A DNA stretch of 14,553 nucleotides from Desulfobacula sp. (lineage in GTDB: Bacteria > Desulfobacterota > Desulfobacteria > Desulfobacterales > Desulfobacteraceae). Made by a program: the position numbers and the translations under genes. The notes below the pieces were generated by a model, which made no database searches, was not told the DNA's origin, and saw only the letters and a list, made by a program, of their open reading frames with translations. Positions 1 through 7,330 of the stretch are shown here, piece after piece (positions within the stretch are counted from its first letter, which is position 1; the number at the start of each line of letters is the position of its first letter). The stretch is taken from NCBI GenBank assembly GCA_027858355.1, contig JAQICW010000409.1, forward strand, positions 1 through 14,553, read 5' to 3'.

Positions 1-391
1 GCAGGTTTCCTCCCATGGGAACAAAGGTCATGGATTCAAGGCCAGCACCCATGGTCACGTCTGACCATCCCATCTGGACCCTTGCAGATGCAAGGGCAAT
101 GGCTTCAAGACCGGATGCACAGAACCGGTTAACGGTTGCACCGGATACTTTTTCGGGAAAGCCGGCCATTTGATTTGCAACCCGGCCTATGTTGAGACCC
201 TGCTCCGCTTCAGGAAAGGCACAGCCGATCATCACATCATCAAAATGTTCAAATTCAAGATTTTTGGTTCTTTCAACTGCTGATTTCATAATAAAGGTAA
301 TAAGTTCTTCAGGCCGTGTCTGGTTGAACAGCCCTCTTTTCTGTTTGCAGCCAGGGGTTCTGACCGATTGTACAATATATGCATCTTGCAT
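1..391 (-). CDS. fadA: Acetyl-CoA acyltransferase (thiolase), N-terminal part, cut by window edge
   Basis: This would catalyse the last step of beta-oxidation in the cytoplasm: thiolytic cleavage of 3-ketoacyl-CoA to acetyl-CoA and a shortened acyl-CoA. Only the first 130 codons are present, against about 390 residues for the family. The start ATG (389-391) has a strong AAAGGAGG ribosome site overlapping the TAA stop of the upstream gene. Seen in the translation: an N-terminal AYIVQSVRTP segment typical of thiolases, VMIGCAFPEAEQGLNIGR (about residues 53-70), and the nucleophile motif NRFCASGLEAI with Cys91 as the expected acylated residue. It lies 15 bases downstream of a FadN-type gene, the order of the Bacillus fadN-fadA unit, so the two are almost certainly co-transcribed and act in sequence. 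The His and second Cys of the active site would lie beyond the edge and cannot be checked. Family assignment is secure; acyl-chain preference cannot be told. Confidence 0.93.
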   Translation of the reverse strand, partial: MQDAYIVQSVRTPGCKQKRGLFNQTRPEELITFIMKSAVERTKNLEFEHFDDVMIGCAFPEAEQGLNIGRVANQMAGFPEKVSGATVNRFCASGLEAIALASARVQMGWSDVTMGAGLESMTFVPMGGNL

Positions 392-406
392 GACTTAAGT
401 CCTCCT

Positions 407-2815
407 TTAGTTTCTGAGTGGTTTGCCGGTTTTGAGCATGTGGTCGATTCTGGCAATTGTTTTTTCTTCTTTGCAGAAGTCAACAAATGCTTCTCTTTCA
501 AGTTTCAGGATGGTGTCTTCATCAACAGCACTACCCACCTTTACATCACCACCACTCATTACATAGGCAATTCGTTTGGCAAGAAATGCATCATAATCAC
601 TCATGAATTTACCATTGAGCATGTTGAAGATTTCCGCATTCACCATTCCCTGACCTGCATCTCCCATGACAATAAGGGGCTGTCTGGTCGGGGGTACATA
701 TCCATCGTCAACCATTTTCAGGACCTCTTTTTTGGCTTCACCGATGAGGTTGTCGCGGTTGAAGACGATCCTGTCTGCCTGGCCAAGAAAACCATTACCC
801 ATTGCCTGGGCTGCAGACATGGAAACGGCGGCCATTCCGATTTTCATAAAAGCCGGAACAAATAATTTTGCCAGATCAGTATCTTTTGCTGTTTTTGCCG
901 GCATGGCATTGATATATTTTTTCCAAAGGTTCATGGTTCCTCCACCGGCAGGAAGAAGGCCCACACCTATTTCCACAAGCCCCATGTAAAGTTCAGAATG
1001 GGCAACGATTCTATCAGCCCCAAGACAGGTTTCGCAACCGCCGCCGAGCACCATGCCATATGGTGCTGCAACCACAGGAAAGGCAGCATATTTTGTTCTC
1101 TGGATGCCATCCTGGGCCTTTTTCAGGAAAGCTTCTATTTCAGCATATTTTTTGTCCTGGCAGAGTTTTGAAACAAAGCCAAGATCTGCCCCGGCGGAAA
1201 ATGCTCCAGGCATGCCGCCTGCTTCATTCCCGATGACAAGCCCCACCCCGTTTTTATCCACATAATCAAGAGCTTCACCTATGGAATCAACAATTTCTTC
1301 ATTGATTGCATTCATTTTTGTATGGAATTCGACACAGAAGACATCATCACCGATATCCACAAGACTGGCGGACTTGTTTTCCATAACAGTCTTGTTATTG
1401 CCTTTGGCTGCTGCAATGGAGACCATATTTTTGCTGACAGGCACTTCTTTGTAGGAAGCAGAAGCAAAATCATAATAATATTTGATGCCGTTTTCAAGTT
1501 TGTAAAAGCAGGTGTTCCCTTTTTTCAGCATCTCTTTTACATTGGAAGGAACATCAAGACCTTGTTTTTCCATCCTTTCAACAGCTTCTTTAACACCATA
1601 GGCATCCCATGCTTCAAAGGGGCCCATTTCAAAATTGTATCCCCATTTCATGGAGTTATCGATTTCAATGATGGTATCGGCAATTTCAGGAACCCTGTTG
1701 GCAGCATACAAAAAACTGTTGGCAGCCATTTTCCAGGCAAATCGAGCACCTTTATCCTCCCCTTTGAGAACGCAGTCAATTTTTTCTTTTAAGGTTGATT
1801 TTTTCTTTGCCTGGTCAATGCATGGGAAACTGGGTCTTACCAGGTCTTCATATTCCATGGTTAAGGGATTTAAGACTTTTCTGAGTTTTTTCCATTCCGG
1901 GGTCAGTTCGGTTTTGTAGAATCCTGCCCGGGTTTTATTACCCAGAAGATTTTTCTCAGCCATTTTTCCTACAAATTCAGGAAGGATCAACGCCTCTCTC
2001 TGCTCATCATCGGGACACAGTTCATAGGAGTTTTTGCAGACATTAATCACCGTGTCCAGGCCCACCAGATCAACGGTTTTAAAGATGGCTGTTCTAGGGC
2101 GGCCAAGGGCAGGACCGAATATGGCATCCACTTCAGGGATGGTCATCTTGTCTTCAACCATGGCTTTCATGACGGCCCCGATCCCCTGGATGCCGATGCG
2201 GTTGCCCACAAAGTTGGGGGTGTCTTTTGCCCAGACAATACCTTTGCCCAGGTTTTTCTCCCCAAAGGCTGCAATAAATTCAAGAATTTCAGGAAGAGTA
2301 TCTGCACCCGGAATCAGCTCTAAAAGGTGCATATAGCGAACAGGATTGAAAAAATGGGTTCCCATGAAATGCTCTTTGAAATCTTTTGAAAAGCCCTCAC
2401 AAATATCCTGTAGAGGGATACCAGAAGTATTTGTGGTTACAATGGAACCAGGTTTTCTTACTTTTTCGACTTTTGTGAAAAGATTTCTTTTAATGCCAAG
2501 ATTTTCAACAACAACTTCAATGATCCAGTCGCAGTCAGCCAAAGTCTCAAAGTCATCTTCAAGATTTCCAATGGCAATGAGCCCTGCATCTTTTTTGTTG
2601 AAAAATAAAGACGGGCTTGAAGCCAGTGCCGCATCAAGGCCTGCTTTTACAATTCGGTTCCGGGCATTGGGGTCATTTTTTTCTTCGTCTTTTAAATCAA
2701 ATGGAACGATATCCAAAAGCTGCACTTTTACTCCGGCCCCGGCAAGAAGGGCAGAAATGCCGCCTCCCATGATTCCGGACCCGATAACTGCCGCCTTTCT
2801 GACTTTTCTTATCAT
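407..2815 (-). CDS. fadN: 3-hydroxyacyl-CoA dehydrogenase / enoyl-CoA hydratase, FadN type
   Basis: A bifunctional cytoplasmic beta-oxidation enzyme: it hydrates trans-2-enoyl-CoA and oxidises the resulting 3-hydroxyacyl-CoA with NAD+. The 802 residues have the FadN order (dehydrogenase first, hydratase last), the reverse of E. coli FadB. The Rossmann motif GSGIMG is at 12-17. The dehydrogenase catalytic pair is His154 (THFFNP) and Glu166 (LLELIPG). The second dehydrogenase domain shows NFVGNRI near 201-207 and GPFEAWDAYG near 398-407. The hydratase domain from about 485 has the oxyanion-hole segment GAFSAGADL (537-545) and both expected catalytic glutamates, Glu595 (GGGCE) and Glu615 (GLVEIG). 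The C-terminus ends in a FadN-like HMLKTGKPLRN. The start ATG has AGGAGG five bases upstream. It leads the operon with the thiolase downstream, and its predicted promoter is overlapped by a FadR-like palindrome. No acyl-CoA dehydrogenase gene is visible here. Confidence 0.95.
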   Translation of the reverse strand: MIRKVRKAAVIGSGIMGGGISALLAGAGVKVQLLDIVPFDLKDEEKNDPNARNRIVKAGLDAALASSPSLFFNKKDAGLIAIGNLEDDFETLADCDWIIEVVVENLGIKRNLFTKVEKVRKPGSIVTTNTSGIPLQDICEGFSKDFKEHFMGTHFFNPVRYMHLLELIPGADTLPEILEFIAAFGEKNLGKGIVWAKDTPNFVGNRIGIQGIGAVMKAMVEDKMTIPEVDAIFGPALGRPRTAIFKTVDLVGLDTVINVCKNSYELCPDDEQREALILPEFVGKMAEKNLLGNKTRAGFYKTELTPEWKKLRKVLNPLTMEYEDLVRPSFPCIDQAKKKSTLKEKIDCVLKGEDKGARFAWKMAANSFLYAANRVPEIADTIIEIDNSMKWGYNFEMGPFEAWDAYGVKEAVERMEKQGLDVPSNVKEMLKKGNTCFYKLENGIKYYYDFASASYKEVPVSKNMVSIAAAKGNNKTVMENKSASLVDIGDDVFCVEFHTKMNAINEEIVDSIGEALDYVDKNGVGLVIGNEAGGMPGAFSAGADLGFVSKLCQDKKYAEIEAFLKKAQDGIQRTKYAAFPVVAAPYGMVLGGGCETCLGADRIVAHSELYMGLVEIGVGLLPAGGGTMNLWKKYINAMPAKTAKDTDLAKLFVPAFMKIGMAAVSMSAAQAMGNGFLGQADRIVFNRDNLIGEAKKEVLKMVDDGYVPPTRQPLIVMGDAGQGMVNAEIFNMLNGKFMSDYDAFLAKRIAYVMSGGDVKVGSAVDEDTILKLEREAFVDFCKEEKTIARIDHMLKTGKPLRN

Positions 2816-2853
2816 GATTTCCTCCTAGATAGTTCAAGGGTTATTTAATATTT

Positions 2854-2872
2854 ATGAATGAGTATTCATTTT
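2854..2872 (-). promoter_or_regulatory. FadR-like (TetR family) operator, fad-proximal copy
   Basis: The word ATGAATGAGTATTCAT (2854-2869) is a perfect ATGAAT/ATTCAT inverted repeat around four bases. Bases 2855-2872 fit the Bacillus subtilis FadR box as I recall it (TGAATGAMTANTCATTCA): the left arm is 7/7, the centre TA is present and the right arm is 5/7. It covers the predicted start site of fadN. An acyl-CoA-relieved TetR-type repressor is the natural reader; that assignment is inferred from similarity and position, and no such regulator gene is in the window. Confidence 0.65.
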
Positions 2873-2874
2873 TG

Positions 2875-2902
2875 ATTAACAAATAATCCGCATGACTGTC
2901 AA
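2875..2902 (-). promoter_or_regulatory. Predicted sigma70 promoter of fadN-fadA
   Basis: Read on the minus strand there is a perfect -35 hexamer TTGACA (2897-2902), a 16-base spacer and a -10 GTTAAT (2875-2880, 4 of 6 to consensus). The start of transcription would fall near 2868, inside the FadR-like palindrome at 2854-2872. That is the placement expected for a repressor that blocks RNA polymerase. The -10 is imperfect, so the exact start is uncertain. Confidence 0.6.
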
Positions 2903-3023
2903 GAAAAATTATTGAGAAAAAACCATGGGGTGATCAGAAAAATTTTCATTCAATTTCAAACTGTTATATATATTGATTCTTTAAAGATTATTACAGTGGT
3001 GCCAAATGTAAAAAATGGAAAAT

Positions 3024-3042
3024 TTTATGAATACTCATTCAT
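3024..3042 (+). promoter_or_regulatory. FadR-like operator, second copy in inverse orientation
   Basis: Bases 3027-3042 (ATGAATACTCATTCAT) are the exact reverse complement of the 16-base word at 2854-2869. Scored against the same recalled FadR box, 3024-3041 has a 7/7 right arm (TCATTCA), the central TA and a 5/7 left arm. It lies about 125 bases upstream of the fadN -35 hexamer and about 93 bases before the ATG of the plus-strand toroid gene. It could repress that gene, or form a loop with the first copy. Which of these applies cannot be told from sequence. Confidence 0.6.
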
Positions 3043-3134
3043 GAAGAGGATTTCAAGTTCCTTGTAAATCATAGAGGGTTCTGATATCGTACTGCTTTAA
3101 TTTTTTCAGTGTATTTATGAATCGGAGATGTTTG

Positions 3135-4184
3135 ATGGCGTTAAAAGGCCCAAAGGTTAAATTTTCTGAAATTCTGAACATTGACTCATTGACGGGTTTT
3201 ATTTCAGACCTCCAGAGGGAATCCGGCGATATCCCCTGGTATATAGATGGTAAAACAGATCCATGGGACCTTGTTGAAACCATCATGGGATTGAATATTG
3301 GAAAGTGCTTTGATGAATCTTATCGTGCCTTTGAGTGGCTGAAAAGAATGCAGAATCCCGATGGATCATGGTATTCTTCTTATATCAATGGAACCCCAAA
3401 GGATCGAACCTGTGAAACCCATATGGCTTCTTATATTTCAGTGGGGCTTTTCCATACCTGGTTGATGAATAAAGACACCCTTTTTCTTGAGGATTACTGG
3501 CCCACAATGGAAAAAGGGATTAATTATGCAATCAGTCTTCAGACGGATTCAGGAGAAATATACTGGGCTAAAAGCCCGGAAGGCAAAGTTGATCCCATGT
3601 CTCTTCTGTCAGGAGCAAGTTCCATTTTTATGAGTTTAAAATGTGGTCTGGCCGTTGCAGGCATTCTTGGACAACGAAAAATTTCATGGGAAAATTCTTT
3701 TGACAAACTGGGTAAATCCATCCGGGAAAATATCCATAATTATAATGTCAGCAAATCCAGGTTTTCAATGTACTGGTTTTACCCCATCTTAAGCGGTGCG
3801 CTCACAGGAGAAAAAGCCGTGCACCGAATTGAAAAATACTGGAATAAATATGTTATAGAGGGTCAGGGGGTAAGATGCGTGTCTGATCAACCCTGGGTGA
3901 CCATTGCTGAGACATCTGAACTTGTCCTTGCCCTGTATGGCATGGGATATATTGAAAAAGCAAAGCGTGTATTCTCCTGGATCCAGGATAGAATTTATAC
4001 GGATAACACTTTCTGGTGCGGATATACCTATCCTGACATGGTGATCTGGCCGGAAGAAAAAATCTCATGGACCAATGCAGTGATCCTTCTGGCAGCAGAT
4101 GCAATCTATTCTTTTACACCGGCATCAGGCCTTTTTTCTCACAGGTCATGGGATGGATTTATTTATAGGGATCTTGTCAATTGA
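3135..4184 (+). CDS. Alpha/alpha-toroid prenyltransferase/terpene-cyclase-like protein, unknown role
   Basis: About 349 residues if translation begins at ATG 3135, which has CGGAG (3123-3127) seven bases upstream; the ATG 18 bases earlier in frame has no ribosome site. The protein has repeated helical-hairpin units with aromatic and Gln-rich signatures such as WLKRMQNPDGSWY, like the QW-type repeats of terpene cyclases and prenyltransferase beta subunits. Other aromatic-rich blocks include GDIPWYIDGKTDPWD near the N-terminus and DQPWVTIAETSELVLALYGM later. I see no terpene-cyclase DxDD motif and no obvious zinc ligand set, so the 'prenyltransferase' label commonly given to such proteins is only a fold label. 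There is no signal peptide or membrane helix. Its stop overlaps the TTG start of the acyltransferase gene, so the two are likely co-translated and act in one pathway. A FadR-like operator lies upstream. The substrate is unknown; a six-hairpin glycosidase-like role is an alternative. Confidence 0.7.
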   Translation: MALKGPKVKFSEILNIDSLTGFISDLQRESGDIPWYIDGKTDPWDLVETIMGLNIGKCFDESYRAFEWLKRMQNPDGSWYSSYINGTPKDRTCETHMASYISVGLFHTWLMNKDTLFLEDYWPTMEKGINYAISLQTDSGEIYWAKSPEGKVDPMSLLSGASSIFMSLKCGLAVAGILGQRKISWENSFDKLGKSIRENIHNYNVSKSRFSMYWFYPILSGALTGEKAVHRIEKYWNKYVIEGQGVRCVSDQPWVTIAETSELVLALYGMGYIEKAKRVFSWIQDRIYTDNTFWCGYTYPDMVIWPEEKISWTNAVILLAADAIYSFTPASGLFSHRSWDGFIYRDLVN

Positions 4185-4942
4185 TAAAAGATTATCGACC
4201 CTATTATATTAAAAAAGCATGGTACAGGCTTATGCATCTGTATATCAGTCACAGGCTTGCCCCTCAATTGACATCCCTTGGAAAACATCCCTTCATTGTA
4301 AAGCCCTGGCACATTGAAATATTTGGCACACCCATCAGCATTGGGAACAATATTACCCTTTTGGGATGCGCTGATAAAATGACCCGGTTGACGGTGTGGT
4401 CGGATACAAAAGATATTCAGGGAATTATAATAGGGGATCATGTCCTGATTTCCCCTGGAGTCAGAATCAGTGCGGCCAATAGGATATCCATTGCTGACTC
4501 CTGCATGCTGGCAAGCCATGTTTATATTACTGATTCAGATTGGCACGGCATTTATGACAGGTCAATGCCACCCAGAGAGAAAAGCTTTGTTGTGCTTGAG
4601 GAAAATGTATGGGTTGGGGACAGTTCAATTATCTGTAAAGGGGTGACCATTGGTAAAAACAGTATTATAGGTGCGGGGTCTGTTGTCACTTCAGATATAC
4701 CTGCCAATGTGATTGCAGCTGGAAATCCTGCTAAAATTATTAAACAACTGGACCCGGACAAACCCATCATAACACGTAAGGACAGATTTGCAGATACTGA
4801 TGATCTGAAGGTCAAACGTAACCTGAAGGTCACACGTAACCTGACCATCCAGGCCTTTGAGGCGGCAGAAAAAGAATTGCTTAAAGGAAATACCTTTTTG
4901 GGATGGATCAGGTCATGGCTTTTTCCTGAAAAGAAGAATTGA
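4181..4942 (+). CDS. Left-handed beta-helix (hexapeptide repeat) acyltransferase
   Basis: A 253-residue cytoplasmic O- or N-acyltransferase of the maltose/Vat acetyltransferase superfamily, probably a trimer using acetyl-CoA or another acyl-CoA. Hexapeptide-repeat turns are visible through the middle: ISIGNNITLLG, IIIGDHVLISPGVRISAANRISI, VWVGDSSIICKGVTIGKNS and IIGAGSVVTSDIPANVIAAG, ending with the family hallmark GNPAKII. The candidate catalytic histidine is in the DSDWHG segment. The start is a TTG at 4181 whose last two bases are shared with the stop of the upstream gene; AGGGA at 4166-4170 can serve as ribosome site. The N-terminal segment before the first Met codon (4232) seems family-like, which argues for the early start. 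The C-terminal tail carries a tandem six-residue duplication (LKVKRN, LKVTRN). The gene converges on the histidine kinase with only ten bases between their stops. Confidence 0.85.
   Translation: MIKDYRPYYIKKAWYRLMHLYISHRLAPQLTSLGKHPFIVKPWHIEIFGTPISIGNNITLLGCADKMTRLTVWSDTKDIQGIIIGDHVLISPGVRISAANRISIADSCMLASHVYITDSDWHGIYDRSMPPREKSFVVLEENVWVGDSSIICKGVTIGKNSIIGAGSVVTSDIPANVIAAGNPAKIIKQLDPDKPIITRKDRFADTDDLKVKRNLKVTRNLTIQAFEAAEKELLKGNTFLGWIRSWLFPEKKN
4805..4840 (+). repeat. 18-base tandem duplication inside the acyltransferase gene
   Basis: Two adjacent 18-base units, 4805-4822 and 4823-4840, differ at one base (CTGAAGGTCAAACGTAAC and CTGAAGGTCACACGTAAC). They keep the frame and encode LKVKRN followed by LKVTRN in the tail after the beta-helix. 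The near-identity suggests a recent slippage duplication. Confidence 0.9.
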
Positions 4943-4952
4943 TTCACAGGAA

Positions 4953-6314
4953 TTATACAATTTTTTTTAAGATGCCGGAAAGCTGACCCAGGCTGCCATT
5001 TAGTTTTTCAATATCAAAGGATTGAGCATATTGAGAAAGTTTTTGGCCGAACTCTGTGAGCTCAGGCATGTGAAAGGTCTCCCCGATGCAGATGATATTT
5101 TCTATAACTATTTGGATATCCCCAATTTTAACCCCTTCTTGAAATTCAGGTATTAGCTGAAAAATCTCAGAATCAATTTGTTTCTTTAATTCATTATTAT
5201 CAAGACAGTATTTTTTTAACAACTCAATTGATAAACTCATGCTTGGGTTTCCTGGTTCCAGGTTGGGGCCGGGCATATTCTGCCGCGAGTTAAAAGGTTT
5301 TTGAGAAAGCTTTTGGATATTGACACGAGTTTCCTTCCCTCTTTCAGATGTATCTTGTCTGATTTCAATTTCAGGCAAAACCAGATTAAAAACAGTGCCC
5401 TTTCCTTCAGTACTCTCAATCTGGATCTGGCCTCCCATTAGTTCAACCAGGTGTTTGCATATGGAAAGCCCAAGACCTGTTCCGCCATATGTCCTGCTGA
5501 TGTGGGAAGAAGTTTGCTGAAACGAGTCAAAAATAATATTCAGTTTATCTTTAGGAATTCCAATACCAGTGTCTTCCACGGAAATGGCAAGATCAATCTT
5601 ACTTGTGACCTTCAGGTTATTGGTATCTTTATGTGTTTTTATCTGTTGAATCCTAAGTTTAACATGGCCTTGGTTTGTGAATTTGATGGCATTATCAATC
5701 AGGTTAACAAGGATCTGCTGGAGCCGGGTTTCATCCATAAAAAGTTTATCTGGGAGTTTATCGTCCAGGTCTTTAATAAACAGGATGGTTTTTTTTTCAA
5801 TTCTGGCTTTAAATAGCTGGCAGATGTCATCTAATAAATAATGGATATTTACAAGCCCCTTGTTGATTTCAAGCTTACCCGCCTCCATCTTTGATAGGTC
5901 GAGAATATCGTTAATAAGGCATAGCAGATTTTTTCCGGCGAGTTTTATGGCATTTAAATAATTGTCTTCCTGGTTGTCTGTAATCATTGTCGATAAGATC
6001 TCACTGAAACCGATGATAGAATTTAAAGGTGTTCTGATTTCATGACTGATATTTGCAAGAAATTCATTTTTTGTCTGATTGGCTTTTTCCAGTTCGGCTT
6101 CTTTTATTTTTCGTTCCTGAAGTTCATTGTTCAGGGTTTGATTCAGCAAAAAGAGTTCCCTGGTTCTTTCTTCAACCCGATGCTCCAGTTCCAGATGGGA
6201 GTTTTTTATTGCTTCTCTGGCAAGTTTTTGTTCACTGATATTTCTTGAGTTAATAACAAATCCTTTGACAGCCGGGTGGGCCAGGAGATTTGACTGGTGG
6301 ATTCCAGAGTACAC
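4953..6314 (-). CDS. Sensor histidine kinase, C-terminal part of a frameshifted gene (end of PAS, HisKA, HATPase)
   Basis: This frame carries the catalytic half of a transmembrane sensor kinase whose N-terminal half is in another frame at 6206-7330. It opens with the end of the PAS domain (SNLLAHPAVKGFVINSRNI), then a coiled-coil linker (about residues 28-85). The HisKA dimerisation helix contains the phospho-acceptor His91 in NISHEIRTPLNSIIGF (codon at 6042-6044). The ATPase domain has an intact N box (DNAIKFTNQG), G1 box (DTGIGIP), F box (FDSFQQ) and G2 box (GGTGLGLSI). After it comes a helical tail of about 120 residues resembling the terminal helices of hybrid kinases, but with no receiver domain and no recognisable phosphotransfer His motif. 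The nominal GTG start at 6314 is an artefact of the frame change. All kinase motifs are intact, which suggests either a very recent mutation or a sequencing error. Confidence 0.88.
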   Translation of the reverse strand: MYSGIHQSNLLAHPAVKGFVINSRNISEQKLAREAIKNSHLELEHRVEERTRELFLLNQTLNNELQERKIKEAELEKANQTKNEFLANISHEIRTPLNSIIGFSEILSTMITDNQEDNYLNAIKLAGKNLLCLINDILDLSKMEAGKLEINKGLVNIHYLLDDICQLFKARIEKKTILFIKDLDDKLPDKLFMDETRLQQILVNLIDNAIKFTNQGHVKLRIQQIKTHKDTNNLKVTSKIDLAISVEDTGIGIPKDKLNIIFDSFQQTSSHISRTYGGTGLGLSICKHLVELMGGQIQIESTEGKGTVFNLVLPEIEIRQDTSERGKETRVNIQKLSQKPFNSRQNMPGPNLEPGNPSMSLSIELLKKYCLDNNELKKQIDSEIFQLIPEFQEGVKIGDIQIVIENIICIGETFHMPELTEFGQKLSQYAQSFDIEKLNGSLGQLSGILKKIV

Positions 6315-7330
6315 CAGTATCCATCATGATGTTTAACTCTGTGTTCTATACTCCTCAAACCAACTCCGTCCCGAATTATTTTTTTAAATCGATTACGTAC
6401 CATGTCTTTTTCATCAGGATGAATGACATCAAAAGAATTTTTACCGATCAGGTCAGCCGGATCATATCCAAGAATCCTTTTCATGGATGGACTTGCGTAA
6501 ATAAAGTCTCCTTGTGAATCTGTAATGGTCACAATATCAGTAGCATTTTCAATCAGAGATCTGAAATACTCTTCACTGTATTTCAGTGCTGTCACAGTCT
6601 CTTTCAGTCTGGCTGCCATCCAGTTAAATTCTTTAGCAAGGTCGGCAAATTCACCATGTGTTTTGATAGAAATTTCTGTGTCAAGGTCACCTTTTCCAAT
6701 ACGTTCAGCTCCTTGAACCAATGACTGCAAGGGTTTCATGAGACGTCGGCTCAATACCATTAAAGCAAATGAAAGAATAATGGCCGCACCAATACCAAGG
6801 GATAAAAGGTATGGTTTCATCTGGTCTGCCAGGCCATAAACCTCTTTTTCCGGGGCTATAGCAAGAATCAACCAGTCCCATTCCGGAAAAAAGTCGTAGA
6901 TGGCAAGACTATTTTCATTTTGAAGGGTTAAAAATATGCGGCTTTTTTCTTTCTTAAGGTTGTTGTACCAGTTCTCATTGCCCACACTCATGCCAACATA
7001 ATATTTGTTCGGGTGAAATATGATGATACCCTTGGTGTCCACACCAAGAAAGTACCCTTTTTTTCCAATTTTAATACCAGATATTTCCTTTATGGCATCC
7101 ATCTTGGCTTTTACAAGGCTTGCCGGAATGTTTTCCAGATCGTATTTGTAAAGGATGTTTTCATGTTTTTTTGCAATGCCCATGGCTTCCGATGCTCTTG
7201 TTGATAACCATTCTTCAGCAAGATATGTCAGGGCATTGCGTGAAAAATAATAAGATATGCCAACCGTTGCAATAAGGAAAAAAAAGACCAGCGGCAGGGT
7301 GGTGATAAGTATTTTTGTATAGGTTTTCAT
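6206..7330 (-). CDS. Sensor histidine kinase, N-terminal part of a frameshifted gene (Cache, HAMP, PAS)
   Basis: The input half of the kinase continued at 4953-6314. Seen in order: a first membrane helix (about 7-29), a periplasmic Cache domain (about 30-168) with GYFLGVDTKGIIIFHPN and the closing FFPEWDWLILAIAP, a second membrane helix (about 172-194), a HAMP linker (about 196-248, with GKGDLDTEI), and a PAS domain from about 255 (YFRSLIENATDIVTITDSQG). The PAS domain breaks after CTLEST (residue 345, near base 6296). The remaining residues up to the stop at 6206 are out-of-frame sequence with no family similarity. Restoring the frame would give a protein of about 790 residues. Such Cache kinases sense small molecules such as carboxylates or amino acids in the periplasm. 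The gene follows a solute-binding protein gene by 40 bases, so the two probably share a transcript. No response regulator is adjacent. Confidence 0.85.
   Translation of the reverse strand: MKTYTKILITTLPLVFFFLIATVGISYYFSRNALTYLAEEWLSTRASEAMGIAKKHENILYKYDLENIPASLVKAKMDAIKEISGIKIGKKGYFLGVDTKGIIIFHPNKYYVGMSVGNENWYNNLKKEKSRIFLTLQNENSLAIYDFFPEWDWLILAIAPEKEVYGLADQMKPYLLSLGIGAAIILSFALMVLSRRLMKPLQSLVQGAERIGKGDLDTEISIKTHGEFADLAKEFNWMAARLKETVTALKYSEEYFRSLIENATDIVTITDSQGDFIYASPSMKRILGYDPADLIGKNSFDVIHPDEKDMVRNRFKKIIRDGVGLRSIEHRVKHHDGYWCTLESTSQISWPTRLSKDLLLTQEISVNKNLPEKQ

Larger units (their letters stand above)
2816..3134. promoter_or_regulatory. Divergent intergenic control region between fadN and the toroid gene
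   Basis: These 319 bases hold no convincing gene. They contain a good minus-strand promoter for fadN and two inverted copies of a FadR-like operator, about 170 bases apart. For the plus-strand gene only a weak promoter candidate is visible: TTTTCA at 2943-2948, 16 bases, then TATATA at 2965-2970. A nine-codon ATG...TAA frame begins at 3041 inside the second operator, but it has no ribosome site and is not called. The stretch 3050-3120 shows no clear structure. Confidence 0.7.

Noticed and set aside
368..865. A 165-codon open frame on the plus strand
   Set aside because: It lies opposite the 3' end of fadN, whose protein matches the FadN family to its last residues; the plus-strand frame has no recognisable domain.
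2946..2952. TCATTCA half-site that could be a third FadR-like operator
   Set aside because: The opposite arm does not match (the bases before it are A-rich), so it is only a seven-base half-site.
3041..3067. Nine-codon ATG...TAA frame starting inside the second operator, possible leader peptide
   Set aside because: There is no ribosome site, no regulatory codon pattern and no terminator or antiterminator pair after it.
4937..4970. Possible terminator between the convergent acyltransferase and kinase genes (AATTG ... CAATT followed by eight T)
   Set aside because: The stem is only five AT-rich pairs with a 16-base loop, and the T run is part of the Lys codons at the end of the kinase gene.
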